Source: a virus
DNA: 64,000 bases
Reading direction: 5' to 3' (one strand)
Virus record (IMG/VR): IMGVR_UViG_3300023184_000024
Coordinates: 248,001 to 312,000 of that record
Shown: positions 40,601 to 48,680 of the stretch, piece after piece
Layout: every line of letters starts with the position of its first letter
How positions within the stretch are numbered: position 1 is the first letter of the stretch
Made by a program: the position numbers and the translations under genes
The notes under the pieces: model-generated
Told to the model about the DNA's origin: nothing
The model's input: only the letters and a program-made list of their open reading frames with translations
The model's database searches: none

Positions 40601-41720
40601 ACCCTTTTGCTACGCCCCTTGGAACAACATTGAAATATTGCCGTCAGGTAATATGTTGCCTTGTTGTAAATTTAAACAGAGTCCTGACGTTTTAAATATT
40701 ACCAAACACAGCATCGAAGACTATCGTAACAGCCCAATGCTGGAATCAGTCAAGACTGATTTTGTAAACGGACAATGGCCAGCAGGATGCGAGCGTTGCC
40801 AAATTGAAGAATCTGTTGGAGTTAAAAGTAAGCGACAACTAGATTATGATAGGTTTAAACACGAGTACGACAGCTACGATTTCAACAACAACCAACTGTT
40901 GACAGCAAGTATTGCCATTGGCAACGTTTGCAATCTCAAATGCATTATGTGTAATCCCTATGCCAGTAGCAAATGGCAAAAAGAGTACAACGACATTTAC
41001 AATGTTAAAATACCTTCTATCGAACGTGTACGGCAAGATTTAATTGATACCTTGGTTGAAATTGCACCTGGACTAATACACATTGATATTCACGGCGGCG
41101 AACCTTTTTTGTCCAACATTGATCAACATCATGCATTGTTGGACCACTACATTCAATCAGGGCAAGCACACAACATCAGTATACATTACACCACAAACGG
41201 CAGCACTTGGCCAAGTCAGGAGTGCTTGGAAAAATGGCCCAACTTCAAAGAAATAGATCTACAACTCAGCATAGACGGAGTTGGTAAACGCTACGAGTAC
41301 ATCAGGTATCCTGCTGATTGGGCAACGTTGCAGAATAACGTTAAAAGATTTTTAGAATATCAGACCAAAAATATAAATTTTAAGATCAGTGTGTCTTGCA
41401 CAGTTAGTGCATATAATATTTTATACCTTGATGAATTAATTGGTTGGTGTCAAAGTGTGGGATTGCCAACTCCGTGGATGGGCAAACTGCACAATCCAGA
41501 ACCACTTCGTCCCACGGTATGGGCAGATCCTGCTCGCACCTATATCATTGACAGCTTGAACAAAAGCCAGTATAATGAAGTAATTAAATGGGCCAATCTA
41601 TTGGAAAGCACTGATGATAGTGCACTGTTTAATGAATTTAAAACAAGAACACAGGTCCATGACCAATACAGAGGACTGTGTTTTACTTCTGTATTTCCCG
41701 AACTAGCCACCTATATATGA
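40590..41720 (+). CDS. Radical SAM enzyme with extra Cys domain
   Basis: A 376-aa radical SAM protein: CNLKCIMC (C114, C118, C121) binds the [4Fe-4S] cluster, HIDIHGGEPF is the GGE motif, and LQLSIDGVG the later strand. The N-terminal 75 residues have five cysteines (C7, C25, C26, C67, C70) in the layout of a twitch/SPASM-like auxiliary-cluster domain placed before, not after, the core. Such enzymes usually modify peptides or sugars. No obvious precursor peptide is adjacent. It ends a four-gene overlapping operon and overlaps UvsW by 4 nt. Confidence 0.75.
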   Translation: MTTKPFCYAPWNNIEILPSGNMLPCCKFKQSPDVLNITKHSIEDYRNSPMLESVKTDFVNGQWPAGCERCQIEESVGVKSKRQLDYDRFKHEYDSYDFNNNQLLTASIAIGNVCNLKCIMCNPYASSKWQKEYNDIYNVKIPSIERVRQDLIDTLVEIAPGLIHIDIHGGEPFLSNIDQHHALLDHYIQSGQAHNISIHYTTNGSTWPSQECLEKWPNFKEIDLQLSIDGVGKRYEYIRYPADWATLQNNVKRFLEYQTKNINFKISVSCTVSAYNILYLDELIGWCQSVGLPTPWMGKLHNPEPLRPTVWADPARTYIIDSLNKSQYNEVIKWANLLESTDDSALFNEFKTRTQVHDQYRGLCFTSVFPELATYI

Positions 41721-43186
41721 AACACTGCACTATTGTAATCAAAGACGAAGTGAATGTCAAGCTCGAAGGGCTTGATTTAGACATGCGTCAAAGATTAACA
41801 AAACAATTCAAATACGAAATACCTTATGCTAGGTATTTGCCGGCAGTGAGACTTGGTCGGTGGGACGGCAAGATGGCCTACTTCCAACTTGGAGGCAGCA
41901 CATTCACTAACTTGTTGCCTGAAATCATTCCCATACTTGATCAGTATAACTACAATGTTGATCTAGATGATCAACGTGACTACTCGGTGTCTTTTGAGTT
42001 TGCACCAATCAAAGAAACTTCATTTGCACACAAGTGTTGGCCCAAAGGCCATCCACAAGCTGGTGAACCAGTTATGATGCGTGACTACCAAGTTGAAATT
42101 GTCAACAACTACTTGAACAATCCGCAATGTATCCAGGAGGTGGCCACTGGCGCAGGCAAAACAGTTATGACTGCTGCCTTGAGTCACAGTATTGAACCGT
42201 ATGGTCGAAGCATTATCATTGTACCAAATAAAAGTTTAGTAACACAAACAGAAAAAGATTATGTTAACTTGGGTCTGGATGTGGGGGTGTACTTTGGCGA
42301 TAGAAAAGAATATGGCCGAACACACACTATCTGCACTTGGCAAAGTCTAAACAACATGATGAAGAACACCAAGTCTGGTGAAGCAGAAGTCAGCATACAG
42401 GACTTTATTGAAGGGGTGATATGTGTCATTGTTGACGAAGTACACATGGCCAAGGCGGATGCGCTAAAAACTCTGTTAACAGGTGTAATGTCTAGAGTGC
42501 CAATCCGTTGGGGTTTAACAGGCACAATACCCAAAGAGAAATTTGAAAGCGTGAGTTTGTTGGTCAGCCTAGGACCAGTCATTAGCCGACTGGCTGCCAG
42601 TGAACTACAGGATCGCGGTGTACTAGCACAGTGTCATGTGAACATTGTGCAGTTGGTAGATCACGTGGAGTACAATGACTATCAAAGTGAGCTTAAATAC
42701 TTGCTTGAAGAATCTGGCCGTTTAGACACAATGGCCAATCTCGTACAACAAGTTAATTTAACTGGCAATACGCTAGTACTAGTAGACCGCACCGAGTGTG
42801 GGCGCCAACTGGTAGAACGCCTGGGAGACAAATCAGTGTTTGTGTCCGGAGCAACCAAGGCAAAAGACAGACAAGATGAATATGATCAGGTGGCGGACAG
42901 TGTTGATAAGATTATTGTGGCTACCTATGGTGTTGCCGCTGTGGGCATTAATATCCCTAGGATTTTTAATTTGGTTCTTGTGGAACCCGGAAAAAGCTTT
43001 GTCCGCGTTATACAAAGCATTGGGCGTGGCATAAGAAAAGCCGAAGACAAGGATCATGTTCAGATCTGGGACATAACAAGCACTTGTAAGTTTGCCAAAC
43101 GTCACTTGACCAAACGCAAACAGTTCTACAAGGAAGCCAACTATCCTTTCACACAAGAAAAGTTGGAATGGATGCGTATTAAATGA
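41717..43186 (+). CDS. uvsW: UvsW helicase
   Basis: A 489-aa SF2 helicase. The frame extends upstream to 41678, but the ATG at 41717 overlaps the previous stop (ATGA) and matches the family start MKHCTIVIKDEVNVKLEG. Motif I is ATGAGKT (143-149), motif II VDEVHMAKAD, motif III LTGTIP, motif VI QSIGRGIRK. The N-terminal domain (RLGRWDGKMAYF) is as in T4 UvsW (about 500 aa), which unwinds R-loops and branched DNA and turns off origin replication late in infection. Confidence 0.88.
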   Translation: MKHCTIVIKDEVNVKLEGLDLDMRQRLTKQFKYEIPYARYLPAVRLGRWDGKMAYFQLGGSTFTNLLPEIIPILDQYNYNVDLDDQRDYSVSFEFAPIKETSFAHKCWPKGHPQAGEPVMMRDYQVEIVNNYLNNPQCIQEVATGAGKTVMTAALSHSIEPYGRSIIIVPNKSLVTQTEKDYVNLGLDVGVYFGDRKEYGRTHTICTWQSLNNMMKNTKSGEAEVSIQDFIEGVICVIVDEVHMAKADALKTLLTGVMSRVPIRWGLTGTIPKEKFESVSLLVSLGPVISRLAASELQDRGVLAQCHVNIVQLVDHVEYNDYQSELKYLLEESGRLDTMANLVQQVNLTGNTLVLVDRTECGRQLVERLGDKSVFVSGATKAKDRQDEYDQVADSVDKIIVATYGVAAVGINIPRIFNLVLVEPGKSFVRVIQSIGRGIRKAEDKDHVQIWDITSTCKFAKRHLTKRKQFYKEANYPFTQEKLEWMRIK

Positions 43187-43196
43187 CTGCCATAGG

Positions 43197-43225
43197 TTGA
43201 CATTTCTAGATTATTAGTTTACAAT
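43197..43225 (+). promoter_or_regulatory. Sigma70-type promoter TTGACA-17-TACAAT
   Basis: -35 at 43197-43202, -10 at 43220-43225; the ATG at 43232 is 6 nt beyond, so the RNA should be leaderless. Confidence 0.75.
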
Positions 43226-43231
43226 AAGATT

Positions 43232-43732
43232 ATGAGAATATTAACACTTGACAACATTGCTTACGACTTAGATACACTTCCTGAGGAAGTTGATGATATG
43301 CGTTTTTCCATCCTTGACAATTCTGATCCTACCAATCCAGACTACCATTACATACCGTTGATATTTTTGGAAAGCTTTAATGCACCTGCTTTGGTGTTAC
43401 GCATTGGGGAAGAACAAATACGCATGCCGGTTGATTGGCAAATACTAATTGGCGAGCCCGAAGTGGGTGATTTAGAAATGTTGCCACTAACGTCAATCAA
43501 TGATCGCGGCTTTAAAGCATTTCAATTTAATCCACTAAGTAGTTTCAGGCCCAGTTTTCCTGACATCGAGATTGTGGATGTGTATCACGAAGTGGCATGG
43601 TACGCACCTAAGTTAAAAAATGGACAAATACTTGCTGTGCCATTAAGCAATGATCCCAAGCCAGAGTGTGTGTACTTTGTCAAAGACATTAGCCGTAACT
43701 GTGAGATAGTCGATTACAACAAAGCATGGTAA
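43232..43732 (+). CDS. Conserved hypothetical protein, 166 aa
   Basis: A protein I associate with an unnamed gene of marine T4-like phages that sits near uvsW or the replication genes. Distinct segments: MRILTLDNIAYDLDTLPEEV, LEMLPLTSINDRGFKAFQFN, and YFVKDISRNCEIVDYN. Mostly beta, no catalytic motif. It has no SD site, and its promoter -10 ends 6 nt before the ATG. Early expression suggests a replication or transcription role, unproven. Confidence 0.6.
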   Translation: MRILTLDNIAYDLDTLPEEVDDMRFSILDNSDPTNPDYHYIPLIFLESFNAPALVLRIGEEQIRMPVDWQILIGEPEVGDLEMLPLTSINDRGFKAFQFNPLSSFRPSFPDIEIVDVYHEVAWYAPKLKNGQILAVPLSNDPKPECVYFVKDISRNCEIVDYNKAW

Positions 43733-43733
43733 C

Positions 43734-43817
43734 ATGCCTTACACTGGACTGGAAATTTTTGAAGTGATTGCTAGAATTTATTCGGAGAGTTATCCTGACA
43801 ATCGAGAAGGACGCTAG
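43734..43817 (+). CDS. Possible 27-aa leader peptide
   Basis: A short open frame starting 1 nt after the upstream stop: MPYTGLEIFEVIARIYSESY and ending DNREGR. A CGGCA/TGCCG hairpin follows directly. It could be a translational leader for the gene behind it, or a remnant of that gene's N-terminus in another frame. The composition is protein-like, but the length makes this uncertain. Confidence 0.25.
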   Translation: MPYTGLEIFEVIARIYSESYPDNREGR

Positions 43818-43845
43818 CGGCATTGTTGCCGGGCATGTTTGTAGT

Positions 43846-44127
43846 ATGGCTCTTAAACCAGGCGTCACTTACATCTATGAACGAGCAGATGGCATAGTAT
43901 ATGCCAGAGAATTTGGCGCAAATCCAGATACACGTCAGGTTGTCGGGTATGCAAGAGATCATATTGTGTTCCCCAATGGTGTTGGAAACGGAACAGTATT
44001 TGGCACAGACATACACAAAGTCGGCGAAATGGTTCAAATTTTAGAAGCCGCAAAAACCAATCCTGCTTTACAAGATGCACTTGACCGTGCTATAATAATT
44101 TATAAACTAGCCAACAAAAATGAGTGA
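43846..44127 (+). CDS. Conserved hypothetical, YIYERADG protein
   Basis: A 93-aa protein with the block GVTYIYERADGIVYAREFGA near the start and a helical C-terminus (VGEMVQILEAAKTNPALQ). I have seen this block in unnamed phage genes. The frame is open to a TTG at 43768 (119 aa), but the ATG at 43846 (MALKPGVTYIYE) gives the compact form; neither has a good SD site. The 3' end contains the promoter of the next gene. Confidence 0.5.
   Translation: MALKPGVTYIYERADGIVYAREFGANPDTRQVVGYARDHIVFPNGVGNGTVFGTDIHKVGEMVQILEAAKTNPALQDALDRAIIIYKLANKNE
44068..44096 (+). promoter_or_regulatory. Sigma70-type promoter TTACAA-17-TATAAT
   Basis: -35 at 44068-44073, exact -10 at 44091-44096, spacer 17, inside the end of the preceding gene. 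The leader to the ATG at 44120 is about 17 nt without a clear SD site. Confidence 0.55.
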
Positions 44128-44569
44128 CAAACTAAGCATTGCCAATGAGATGAGAATGTTTGACCGAAAGGTTAGAACTTTCTATGATGATCTCACCGAT
44201 GAAGAACGCAAAAAATTCAGTAACTATCTTATGATACGTTGGGGTTCCTGTGTTGATGGCAGCAGAGACATGCAAGAGTTTTATGTGATCTCTACTAATG
44301 AACGATTGAACAAACATTTTTTTAGTATTAATAAACATCCCAAGCTTCAATGGCTTTGCGCTACTTCGGTTAGTCCAGGACTAGGAAGTCAACACCACAA
44401 CTGGATACCCAATAAGAAAAAAGAAGACGGCAGCAATGCTGTAAAAAAAGCCTTGATGGAGTTAATGCCAACTACAAAAATGTCTGATATAGAAACATTG
44501 TGTAAGCTTATCAGTAAAAAAGAACTAAGAGAACTACTCCGTGAGCACGGCGACACCCCCGACATCTGA
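44120..44569 (+). CDS. Possible clamp-loader small subunit (gp62-like)
   Basis: A 149-aa protein with the order of segments I would expect for short marine-phage gp62: a KKFSNYLMIRWGSCVDG start, an LNKHFFSINKHPKLQWLCAT middle, a basic WIPNKKKEDG turn and C-terminal helices (IETLCKLISKKELREL). gp62 with gp44 loads the gp45 clamp. Similarity is by pattern only; gp44 and gp45 are not in this window, so the call is tentative. It overlaps the next gene by 29 nt. Confidence 0.45.
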   Translation: MSDKLSIANEMRMFDRKVRTFYDDLTDEERKKFSNYLMIRWGSCVDGSRDMQEFYVISTNERLNKHFFSINKHPKLQWLCATSVSPGLGSQHHNWIPNKKKEDGSNAVKKALMELMPTTKMSDIETLCKLISKKELRELLREHGDTPDI

Positions 44570-45239
44570 TTACACCTGCAAGTACTGCGAAAAATCTTTT
44601 AGTAGAGAAACCAGTCTGGCAGTGCATGTGTGCGAACAAAAACGGCGCCGCCAAGAAGAAAAAGAAACAGGAGTGCAACTGGGATTACAGTCTTATCTAA
44701 GATTCTACGATCTCACACAAGGGTCGTCAAAGTTTAAAACATTTGATGATTTTGCAAAGAGTCCATACTATCGAGCATTTGTAAAATTCGGCCGGCATGT
44801 ACAAGCAATACGAGCAGTTAACCCAACAAGATTCATTGACTGGGTGATCAAAGAAAATAAAAAAATTGACCACTGGTGTAAAGAAACAGTGTATGCTGAA
44901 TATCTTAATCAGTACATACGTGTAGAAAATGTAGCCGACGCACTTGAGCGTGCAATCAAGCAAGGACTAGCCTGGCACGACGAAACAGGCAATCCACCAC
45001 ACGACTATTTGAGATTTGCCAACCCAAATTTGGTATGCTTTGCTATTACAACAGGTCGGATCAGTCCTTGGATAGTGTATAATTGTGATTCGGGCACACA
45101 GTTTTTAAATTCAATAAATCAAGATCACATAGGAATGATCTGGTCTATCATTGACGCAGATTTTTGGAGTAAAAAATTCAAAGACTATCCAGCTGATACT
45201 GAATACGTTCGTGAAATAATGACCAAGGCTGGCTGGTAA
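44541..45239 (+). CDS. C2H2 zinc-finger protein
   Basis: A 232-aa protein with one C2H2-like finger near residues 13-31 (YTCKYCEKSFSRETSLAVHV, with a Cys instead of the last His in VHVCEQKRR). The rest is helical (DFAKSPYYRAFVKFGRHVQA, then FIDWVIKENKKIDHWC). Related unnamed proteins occur in T4-like marine phages. The GTG at 44541 is the only start before the finger. Its position between the gp62-like and DnaE-like genes suggests a replication accessory or DNA-binding role. Confidence 0.55.
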   Translation: MSTATPPTSDYTCKYCEKSFSRETSLAVHVCEQKRRRQEEKETGVQLGLQSYLRFYDLTQGSSKFKTFDDFAKSPYYRAFVKFGRHVQAIRAVNPTRFIDWVIKENKKIDHWCKETVYAEYLNQYIRVENVADALERAIKQGLAWHDETGNPPHDYLRFANPNLVCFAITTGRISPWIVYNCDSGTQFLNSINQDHIGMIWSIIDADFWSKKFKDYPADTEYVREIMTKAGW

Positions 45240-45808
45240 TGAGTGCAGATATCGACATTGACATGCCGGATAGACAGGTGTTATTAAACTTGATTCGGCA
45301 CACTCCTGCTCGGCAACAAGTAAACGGCACAACTAAAAAACACAACTCCGGGGTGTATGTTACAAAAATACCCTATGATCCTATTAACAACTGCGCTGCC
45401 ATTGAATACCAGGAAGCAGAACAACGTGGGTATTTCAAAATTGATTTATTGAATATGAGTGTGTATCAGTTGATTCGCGACCCTGACCACTACGCCGATG
45501 TGTTACACAGTCCACCGCCGTGGAGTAGGTTATGGGAAGATTCTGAGTGGGCCAAGCAATTAGTACATGTGGGGAACTACTCTGAATTGCTTAAGTCAAT
45601 GCGCCCAGATACCATTCCTAGAATGGCAGCGTTTATCAGTATTATCCGACCAGGCAAAGCACACTTACAAAATAAAGATTGGAAAGAAGTGTTTGATACT
45701 GTTTGGGACGGGGACTCAAGTCAGGGATTTGTGTTTAAAAAGAGTCATGCATTAAGCTATGCGCAGTTGGTTGCATTGCATATGAATTTAACTAGTCAAC
45801 TTTCCTGA
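45239..45808 (+). CDS. Minimal DnaE-like (DNA pol III alpha) fragment
   Basis: A 189-aa protein carrying several fingerprints of bacterial DnaE in the right order but far closer together: SADIDIDMPDR (DnaE has PDFDIDF...R), SGVYVTKIPYD, RMAAFISIIRPG (DnaE: ALVALYRPG) and FVFKKSHALSYAQLVALHMN (DnaE: FNKSHAxxYA). DnaE is over 1100 aa, so this cannot be a complete polymerase. It may be a domesticated fingers-region fragment that binds DNA, dNTP or the host replisome. ATG overlaps the previous stop. Confidence 0.6.
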   Translation: MSADIDIDMPDRQVLLNLIRHTPARQQVNGTTKKHNSGVYVTKIPYDPINNCAAIEYQEAEQRGYFKIDLLNMSVYQLIRDPDHYADVLHSPPPWSRLWEDSEWAKQLVHVGNYSELLKSMRPDTIPRMAAFISIIRPGKAHLQNKDWKEVFDTVWDGDSSQGFVFKKSHALSYAQLVALHMNLTSQLS

Positions 45809-46169
45809 CTAGTGTGATTGACTTACGCTTACTTTTGCGTTTTATAATGTCATTAAGACTACAAATAGGCCCGTGAAGTATTTCTAAATCTCGATTAGTA
45901 AACGTTCTAAGAGAACTACGAAATGGTTCCCAATCTGATTTTAAAAAGATGTTTATTGGGATAGATCTATTGCTTTCCCACCACCAAACATTGGCTAGTT
46001 CGATGAACAAAGCCTTGAGTACTGGGTCTTGTATGTTACCAAAGTCGTAGATAGTGGTAATAGCATCGTCTCTATTCTGTATAATTCCCACATACTCTGT
46101 GCCGGCGTGAGTGCACAATGTTATAAACGGATATTTTTCGCTTAGTTTCTTAAAGATGTTGTCACCCAT
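45792..46169 (-). CDS. Conserved hypothetical protein, minus strand
   Basis: A 125-aa protein: MGDNIFKKLSEKYPFITLC, YVGIIQNRDDAITTIYDFG, then NVWWWESNRSIPINIFLKSD and a basic tail (IKRKSKRKSITLVRKV). I recall similar proteins in marine T4-like phages without a function. It overlaps the DnaE-like gene by 17 nt tail to tail and starts divergently from the virion gene at 46190. Confidence 0.6.
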   Translation of the reverse strand: MGDNIFKKLSEKYPFITLCTHAGTEYVGIIQNRDDAITTIYDFGNIQDPVLKALFIELANVWWWESNRSIPINIFLKSDWEPFRSSLRTFTNRDLEILHGPICSLNDIIKRKSKRKSITLVRKVD

Positions 46170-46174
46170 AAATA
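46167..46174 (+). promoter_or_regulatory. Late-promoter-like octamer CATAAATA
   Basis: Overlaps the minus-strand start codon at 46169; 15 nt before the ATG at 46190, with GGAG at 46180-46183. Confidence 0.5.
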
Positions 46175-46189
46175 TTACTGGAGATTCCT

Positions 46190-46975
46190 ATGTATTCAAC
46201 CACTGCCTATTTATATCAACAAATTCAACAAGTTTTATTGATAGACACCAGTGGGTCTTATTTCAACGTGAGGTGGCAACCAGTGTATGCAAAAAACTTA
46301 AAACTCAACATTGGGGTAGATAATGTTATTCTATTCCAGTTCTTAAATCAGGATCAGAAGCCAGTAAACATCACTGGTGCAACTTTTACTTTTCGGATTA
46401 TCAGTCAGAATGGTGAGAACTTGCTGTATGCCAAAGAAATGGTCAGTCTAAGCAATACTCTTGGGCGGGCAAAAGTAACTATACCTGCCAGTGATTCCGT
46501 TACTTTTCAACAACAGCCTGCTAGCTGGAGCATCGAAGTAAGTTCGGGTGTGCTCAATCAAGCCGTGTTCACTGACGACTATTCAGGCGCTAGGGGAGAC
46601 ATTGACATTGTCAACAGTGTGTTTCCAGCTTTTGTTGCAAGTCAAACATTGACAATACCCAGTCAAGCACCTGAATCGGATACTTATTATTCAAGCACAC
46701 TGACCACTAATGGCTCACGATTGACTACCATGCAAATTGATTCCTTGGACTTCACTGGTAATTTAAGTGTACAAGGATCGTCTGATGCCACAGCAAACAC
46801 AGTAGAGTGGTATAACGTAGATTTCCAAGACTTGGCCACGGGCAACACAGTCAGCGAGCTTGCTTTTACACACAGCACAGAAAAATTAGGCATTAATATT
46901 CAAGGTTACCATCCTTATATTAGATTGGAATTTGGCATCAACAACGGTAACATAGATCTTATCAAGTATCGATGA
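46190..46975 (+). CDS. Virion structural protein, baseplate/fibre type
   Basis: A 261-aa, Ser/Thr/Asn-rich beta protein. The first 110 residues (DNVILFQFLNQDQKPVNITG, TFTFRIISQNGENLLYAK) resemble an immunoglobulin-like BppU N-terminal domain of phage baseplate proteins. The last 60 residues include LGINIQGYHPYIRLEFG. Late promoter and SD site fit a structural gene. Coupled by 4 nt to an SGNH gene, a pairing seen also for gp13-SGNH at 2883. Confidence 0.5.
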   Translation: MYSTTAYLYQQIQQVLLIDTSGSYFNVRWQPVYAKNLKLNIGVDNVILFQFLNQDQKPVNITGATFTFRIISQNGENLLYAKEMVSLSNTLGRAKVTIPASDSVTFQQQPASWSIEVSSGVLNQAVFTDDYSGARGDIDIVNSVFPAFVASQTLTIPSQAPESDTYYSSTLTTNGSRLTTMQIDSLDFTGNLSVQGSSDATANTVEWYNVDFQDLATGNTVSELAFTHSTEKLGINIQGYHPYIRLEFGINNGNIDLIKYR

Positions 46976-47703
46976 AATTTAAAAAAATTGTGGGGTTCGG
47001 TGACAGTTGGATGTGGGGCGACGAGTTACTTGACCCAAAACTGCTCACACACGAGCGTGCACACCCAGTTCTAATAGAAAATGTTCCTTATCGTGAAAGC
47101 AATTGTTTTCTTGGACAATTGGGCACATACTACGGAGTACCAACAGAAAACTTTGGTATACCGGGCGGTAGTTTACAAAGTACCATCTGGACTTATCTAT
47201 GGTGGCGCCAACACGAAACTGTGCCACTTGACCAGTGTGTTGTACTAGTAGGACTAACTGATCCCAATAGACAAACATTTTACAATCCCAATCATGTGGC
47301 TTACTCTAACGACCCGCCGTGGAACCGATTTGTTCACAGTTCCTGGATTCACAGTGGTGGAACAACACCGGGAGATCCCTGGACACAAATGGTCAAGTCA
47401 CACATGGTGTTGTCCGACTGCGATGCTGTGCACAAATTGAATTACCAACAAACTGTGCTGTTTTTTCAAGGACAGGCCCAATATGAAACCGGACCGTTGT
47501 TGCAATTTAACACCATGTTTGGTATATTAGACATGCCTTGCTCAACTCTGATTTGGCCAACCCAGTCATTGGATCATGTGGTACGATCGGAGCCGGGCAA
47601 CGCCGACTTGTTTGCGCCAATGGGTCACCCAAATGAAAAAGGACATGCGGTTCTCCGAGATCGCTTGATTACTGAGATTGATCGTGCTATAATAGCACAA
47701 TGA
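46972..47703 (+). CDS. SGNH/GDSL-like hydrolase (copy 3)
   Basis: A 243-aa protein with a canonical block I FGDSWMWGDEL (GDS, catalytic Ser), block II-like NFGIPGGSLQS, a VVLVGLTDPNR strand, and C-terminal GHPNEKGHAVLRDRL with the catalytic His. More GDSL-like than copies 1 and 2. It overlaps the structural gene upstream by 4 nt, suggesting it may be carried on the virion. Its last codons contain the promoter of the primase gene. Confidence 0.65.
   Translation: MKFKKIVGFGDSWMWGDELLDPKLLTHERAHPVLIENVPYRESNCFLGQLGTYYGVPTENFGIPGGSLQSTIWTYLWWRQHETVPLDQCVVLVGLTDPNRQTFYNPNHVAYSNDPPWNRFVHSSWIHSGGTTPGDPWTQMVKSHMVLSDCDAVHKLNYQQTVLFFQGQAQYETGPLLQFNTMFGILDMPCSTLIWPTQSLDHVVRSEPGNADLFAPMGHPNEKGHAVLRDRLITEIDRAIIAQ
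47665..47693 (+). promoter_or_regulatory. Sigma70-type promoter TTGATT-17-TATAAT
   Basis: -35 at 47665-47670 and exact -10 at 47688-47693, both within the SGNH gene; the primase ATG is 6 nt beyond the -10. Confidence 0.65.
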
Positions 47704-48680
47704 TTGATCTGATCCAATACCTGCCAGCAAAACGTAAACAAACGCCATCAGGGTGGATCAGTTTCAACGCAGTTTGTTGCACCCATAATGGTAATAGTTT
47801 AGACAAGCGTCAACGTGGTGGCCTTAAGGCCACAGACCAGGGCTGGAGTTATCATTGCTTTAATTGTGGGTACACCGCTAGTTTTATACTTGGTCGCCAG
47901 CTGTCACTTAAAGCCCGTAGACTCCTGACTTGGCTGGGCGTACCAGATGCGGAAATTGATTATCTCAATTTAGAAAGCCTCAAGCATCGTAACATACACG
48001 GCATACTAGAAGATCGCAACAAAACATTCAACACTTTGGCAGCAATTGAGTTTGAAGAATGTGACTTGCCGCCCTATGCTGAACTGCTAACAGACGAAGG
48101 CGACTACAGAGACTATGTGCGTAGTCGACATGTGCCCAACGACTTTCCTGTCATGGCACAGATGCAAAATGATGGTATCCATTGGACAAGGCCGCACGTA
48201 ATAATTCCATTTACTCACAATGACCACATTGTGGGTTATACATGTAGATTTCTTGACAACAAAACGCCTAAGTACATTTCCAACAGTCAGCCTAACTATG
48301 TGTTTGGCACAGACCTGCAACACACTGATTGGGAACATGTACTGGTAATGGAAGGTATATTTGATGCGCTCTGCATTGGCGGCCTAGCAGTGATGCACAA
48401 TGCCATCAGTGATGGGCAAGCAAGACTCATACGTAGTCTAGGTAGGCCAGTTACTGTAGTGCCTGATCAAGACCGGGCAGGATTAGAGTTAATTGATCGT
48501 GCAGTGGAACTAGGCTGGGCAGTTAGTATCCCTGTGTGGCCCAGCCATATCAAAGACGTAAATGATGCTGTGATTGAATACGGTCGGTTGGGGGCCTTAC
48601 TAACTATAATGCAGGCAAGGGAAACCAGTCGTATCAAGATTGAATTAAAAAGGAAGCACCTTGAAAAAAGAATACAATAA
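47700..48680 (+). CDS. 61: DNA primase gp61
   Basis: A 326-aa primase: an N-terminal zinc-binding region (CCTHNG with C26/C27, then HCFNCG with C53/C56) and a TOPRIM domain (VLVMEGIFDAL, then VTVVPDQDRAG). gp61 makes RNA primers with the gp41 helicase. T4 gp61 is 342 aa. The ATG overlaps the SGNH stop (ATGA), while a promoter inside that gene would give a leaderless transcript, so it can be expressed early on its own or late by coupling. Confidence 0.85.
   Translation: MIDLIQYLPAKRKQTPSGWISFNAVCCTHNGNSLDKRQRGGLKATDQGWSYHCFNCGYTASFILGRQLSLKARRLLTWLGVPDAEIDYLNLESLKHRNIHGILEDRNKTFNTLAAIEFEECDLPPYAELLTDEGDYRDYVRSRHVPNDFPVMAQMQNDGIHWTRPHVIIPFTHNDHIVGYTCRFLDNKTPKYISNSQPNYVFGTDLQHTDWEHVLVMEGIFDALCIGGLAVMHNAISDGQARLIRSLGRPVTVVPDQDRAGLELIDRAVELGWAVSIPVWPSHIKDVNDAVIEYGRLGALLTIMQARETSRIKIELKRKHLEKRIQ

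Noticed and set aside
44081-44096. TTGACC and TATAAT as a promoter pair
   Set aside because: Only 4 bp separate them; TTACAA at 44068 gives the proper 17-bp spacing.
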